Source: Paralithodes platypus
Taxonomy: Eukaryota > Arthropoda > Malacostraca > Decapoda > Lithodidae
Length of the DNA: 64,000 nt
Assembly: GCA_032716605.1 (NCBI GenBank)
Contig: CM064492.1
Location: 50,030,002-50,094,001, forward strand
Reading direction: 5' to 3'
Part shown: piece after piece, positions 61,677 to 64,000 of the stretch
How the letters are laid out: every line of letters starts with the position of its first letter
How positions within the stretch are numbered: position 1 is the stretch's first letter
The notes under the pieces: generated by a model
What the model was told of the DNA's origin: nothing
The model's input: the letters and a program-made list of their open reading frames with translations, nothing else
The model's database searches: none
Program-made: the position numbers and the translations under genes

Positions 61677-61923
61677 TTAAAGGGAATTGTTTTTTTCTTG
61701 TCCCTCTTCTCCCTCATGCTTTAACTCCTGTTAACCTGTTATTTTAGGAGAAACCAGCCTTCGGCCGGGACATTTTTCTTTCAAAAAATGTACAAGGGGG
61801 GTCTAGGATTTGTTTTTGTTTTTTGTTTTTTTTGAAGCTCGATTGAAGTCTAGCAAGGAAACTGAAAAATAAATATAAATCATATACATAAATGGACCAA
61901 TAAATAAACCTTACCCCCCTATA
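61677..61923 (+). mobile_element. TTAA-2 element, internally deleted
   Basis: TTAAAGGGAATTGTTTTTTT, then CAGCCTTCGGCCGGGACATT, GCTCGATTGAAGTCTAGCAA and AATAAACCTTACCCCCC. About 120 bp of the left half is missing. Confidence 0.75.
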
Positions 61924-61929
61924 TAATGC

Positions 61930-62092
61930 TTAACCCTTAGAAAAAACAAATACACATTTCCTTTCTGCTTTCTGGCCATTATTAAACGATTTTATTTAGA
62001 TCTCATTCCCACAGATCCTCTCTAAGCTGTATATAATCGTCTAATGCTAGCCAGAATGAACACTCAAAATGCATCATAATCCTCAAAGGGTA
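61930..62092 (+). mobile_element. TTAA-1 element
   Basis: TTAACCCTTAGAAAAAAC and GGCCATTATTAAACGATTTT at the left; TATAATCGTCTAATGCTAGC and GCATCATAATCCTCAAAGGG at the right. The centre is shortened. Confidence 0.75.
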
Positions 62093-62194
62093 AAAAAAAA
62101 AAGAAAAAAAAAAACGGCAAAAAGACGCAGACTGATATACTGTATATGATACGTATATTTCCCAAATGGCGTTATGGTGTAGAGCTCTTTGATG

Positions 62195-62548
62195 TTATTC
62201 CTTTACCGTGACCTTCATAGACCCTTTACCGTAACCTTTATATACCCTTTACCGTGACCTTTATAGACCCCGTACCGTGACCTTTATAGACCCTTTACCA
62301 TGACCTTTATAGACCCTTTACTGTGACCTTTATAGACCCTTTACCATTACCTTTATAGACCCTGTAATGTGACCTTTATAGACCCTTTACCATGACCTTT
62401 ATAGACCCTTTACTGTGACCTATTTAGACCCTTTACCGTGACCTTTATAGACCCTTTACCATGACCTTTATAGACCCTTTACTGTGACCTTTTTAGACCC
62501 TTTACCGTGACCTTTATAGACCCTTTACCGTGACCTTTATAGACCCCT
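62195..62548. repeat. 23-bp minisatellite, about 15 copies
   Basis: Units alternate GACCCTTTACCGT and GACCTTTATA with variants ACTGT, ACCAT and GTAATGT. Confidence 0.95.
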
Positions 62549-62975
62549 ATTCCCTTCTTCCTGGCTTACTGGTTTTCTGGCGAGGGTGGGAAAGGGAATT
62601 GGGTGATGTGCAGTCAGTGATTGGTGCTTCTGAATGCTTGTGAGCGAACTGTGTTATGTTTTCTTCTCCTGCCACCTCTTTAGTAGACGATTTTGCTCTG
62701 ATGATCTTTGAGTATAATGATAGTGATTTAAAATGAAAATAAATAAATTAAACAAATAATGAAATAAAATAAATACATTAAAATAATCAAATAAATATAT
62801 ATAAATAAAATACAACAAACCATCCTCCATTACCTCTAAGACATGTTCATAAATTCCTTTCAGGATTCCTTCATTGGAGCATCTGTGTCAAGCTACTGTA
62901 TGTTCTCCCCTTCACCACCATTACGTAATTTATTTCATAGTCTAGTTACCATTTGACAATTTTCTTTATTATATA
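62549..62975. other. AT-rich sequence with no recognised feature
   Basis: TAAATAAAATAAATACAT-type low complexity near 62730-62810. No gene. Confidence 0.5.
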
Positions 62976-62979
62976 ATCT

Positions 62980-63115
62980 ATTTCTATGACGCTTTTGGGT
63001 AAATACGATCTCAATAAACCCTCTTAAGAACATAGGTCCCTCTTAAACTGCATAAAATCATCTAATTTTAGCCAGAATCAAAGGTAAAAAGGCGTCATGG
63101 TGCAGAAGGGATTAA
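62980..63115 (+). mobile_element. TTAA-1 element, partial
   Basis: ACTGCATAAAATCATCTAAT, AAAAAGGCGTCATGGTGCAG and AAGGGATTAA at the right. The left arm is eroded. Confidence 0.65.
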
Positions 63116-63545
63116 GGGTGTGTTCACACCAAGGCCGCACCAAACATAATATAGCGCAAAATGTCTGTAGTGAAGTGAAATTTCATTGAAATTACACAAT
63201 ATTGTCCCTGTATTGTCTTGATATGCACCACACAGTTATGCGACCCATCTCTCCTTAATAAACCAGCCTTTTCTCTCCAGCTTCCCATAAAGTGGTTGGC
63301 GTCAGAGGGGTGGTGAAGGCCGGTGGGTCGTTATATATGAGGCTGCAGGACCGGCCCACTTCTTGCTGACGGGACCGAGTGAAAGGCAGCCGTGGGGGGG
63401 GGGGGGGTCTGATAACACTGATATCACCCGGGTGCTACGTGACCTGCATGTTGTAGTATTGTAGTAACCTTAACCCCTCCTATCCTACACCGTAATGCTG
63501 TAGCAATATAGCACCCCTGCCCTCACCTACCCTCCACCGTGACCC
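63116..63545. other. No recognised gene; poly-G run
   Basis: A G-run of about 14 at 63394-63407. GGGTGTGTTCACACCAAGGC near 63117 looks like a transposon end, but no partner was found. Confidence 0.4.
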
Positions 63546-63549
63546 CACT

Positions 63550-63869
63550 TATTATGTTCCTTCCAACTATACTGCTAAAATCGATTTATGAAATTTACAA
63601 ACACATGTGGCAGTCCGTGGATTCGAACCCAGGATCCTCACACCGAAAATCAACACCTTATGCATCGCACCACGAAGACAGTTAAAGGATGGTGGACAAT
63701 GCCTACGATTTATTATGCAACTTCGAATCCTGCATATCAATCTAAGCATGTACACACATCCCAACTGCAACTCACGTAGGCTATGCATATCTGAATGGAA
63801 AGAGCAATTAATGGGGCCTTAACCACTAGGGAAGTCCTCTCGATAAATCACTCCTGAACCAATATCAAT
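63550..63869 (-). mobile_element. SINE-T copy 3, tandem unit 1
   Basis: Reverse-strand SINE. Unit 2 tRNA-like: TGGTGCGATGCATAAGG (A-box-like) and GGGTTCGAATCCACGGAC (B box). Unit 1 tRNA-like: ATGCAGGATTCGAAGTTGC. Starts with ATTATGTTCCTTCCAACTAT. The same start recurs 320 bp later. Confidence 0.8.
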
Positions 63870-64000
63870 TATTATGTTCCTTCCAACAACCAACTATACT
63901 CCTAAAATCGATTTATGAAATTTACAAACACATGTGGCAGTCCGTGGATTCGAACCCAGGATCCTCACACCGAAAATCAACACCTTATGCATCGCACCAC
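63870..64000 (-). mobile_element. SINE-T copy 4, tandem unit 2 (runs off the window)
   Basis: ATTATGTTCCTTCCAACAAC, then identical sequence through GTCCGTGGATTCGAACCCAG to CATCGCACCAC at the last base. It differs from unit 1 by an 8-bp insertion and one base over 120 bp. Confidence 0.8.

Overview
The window reads as non-coding, repeat-saturated DNA from a large animal genome, most likely a decapod crustacean. This is an inference. It rests on the extreme load of simple repeats (GA, GT, AT, AAC/ACC, AAT and GTGA arrays in almost every kilobase). It also rests on the mix of non-LTR retrotransposons, a Penelope-like element, tRNA-derived SINEs and dense families of small palindromic DNA transposons, all with sequence styles I associate with crab and shrimp genomes. 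I found no intact host gene, rRNA or convincing functional tRNA. Almost every long open frame is either an in-frame tandem repeat or a decayed retroelement.

Names used below are mine. LINE-J is an APE-endonuclease/reverse-transcriptase retrotransposon. LINE-K and LINE-L are CR1-like LINE 3' ends. LINE-M is another LINE 3' end with a C-terminal Cys/His motif. PLE is the Penelope-like element. SINE-T has two tRNA-like units and SINE-V has one tRNA-like head. TTAA-1 to TTAA-4 and FB are palindromic or terminal-inverted-repeat elements flanked by TTAA. G is a TA-flanked MITE. R1, D, E and H are other interspersed repeats.

Layout. 1-1.5 kb: plain AT-rich sequence. 1.5-5 kb: compound array of AAC/ACC and GA/GACA repeats with a conserved core, plus R1 and D copies. 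5-7.2 kb: G-rich minisatellite split by a 1.7 kb inverted-repeat element. 7.2-10.55 kb: TTAA-2, TTAA-1 and R1 copies, ending in a roughly 300-bp tandem of TTAA-1 plus flank. 10.55-13.8 kb: LINE-J on the minus strand. 13.9-16 kb: TTAA elements, a nested SINE-V and a GTGA/GA array. 16.3-20.9 kb: inverted dimer of a PLE with hammerhead-like motifs. 21.0-21.4 kb: hAT-like MITE. 22.3-23.9 kb: deleted plus-strand LINE-J. 24-30.4 kb: TTAA elements, a G MITE, a transposase remnant and an unusual CpG-rich minus-strand open region at 26.9-27.5 kb. 30.4-35 kb: LINE-K, SINE-V, SINE-T, a LINE-L remnant and SSRs. 35.5-37.6 kb: three minisatellites, one of 24 bp by about 28. 38-44 kb: TTAA elements, SINE-T, LINE-L and an R-E cluster. 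44.6-48.3 kb: a 3.7 kb satellite containing two LINE-K 3' ends. 48.4-52 kb: dense TTAA cluster including a perfect-ended foldback. 52-56 kb: TG-, T-, AT- and CATA-type arrays. 56-59 kb: TTAA elements. 59-60 kb: LINE-M split by a TTAA-4 element, which proves the TTAA target site. 60-64 kb: a 125-bp satellite with a nested G MITE, a long CT array, a 23-bp minisatellite and a tandem SINE-T running off the end.

There is no pathway here. What links the parts is insertion history: TTAA elements sit inside LINEs and inside each other, SINEs sit inside TTAA elements, and retroposon 3' tails appear to have seeded many microsatellites. The most notable items are the number of TTAA palindromes (about 40 full or partial copies in 64 kb), the PLE inverted dimer with hammerhead-like motifs, and the unassigned open region at 26.9-27.5 kb.
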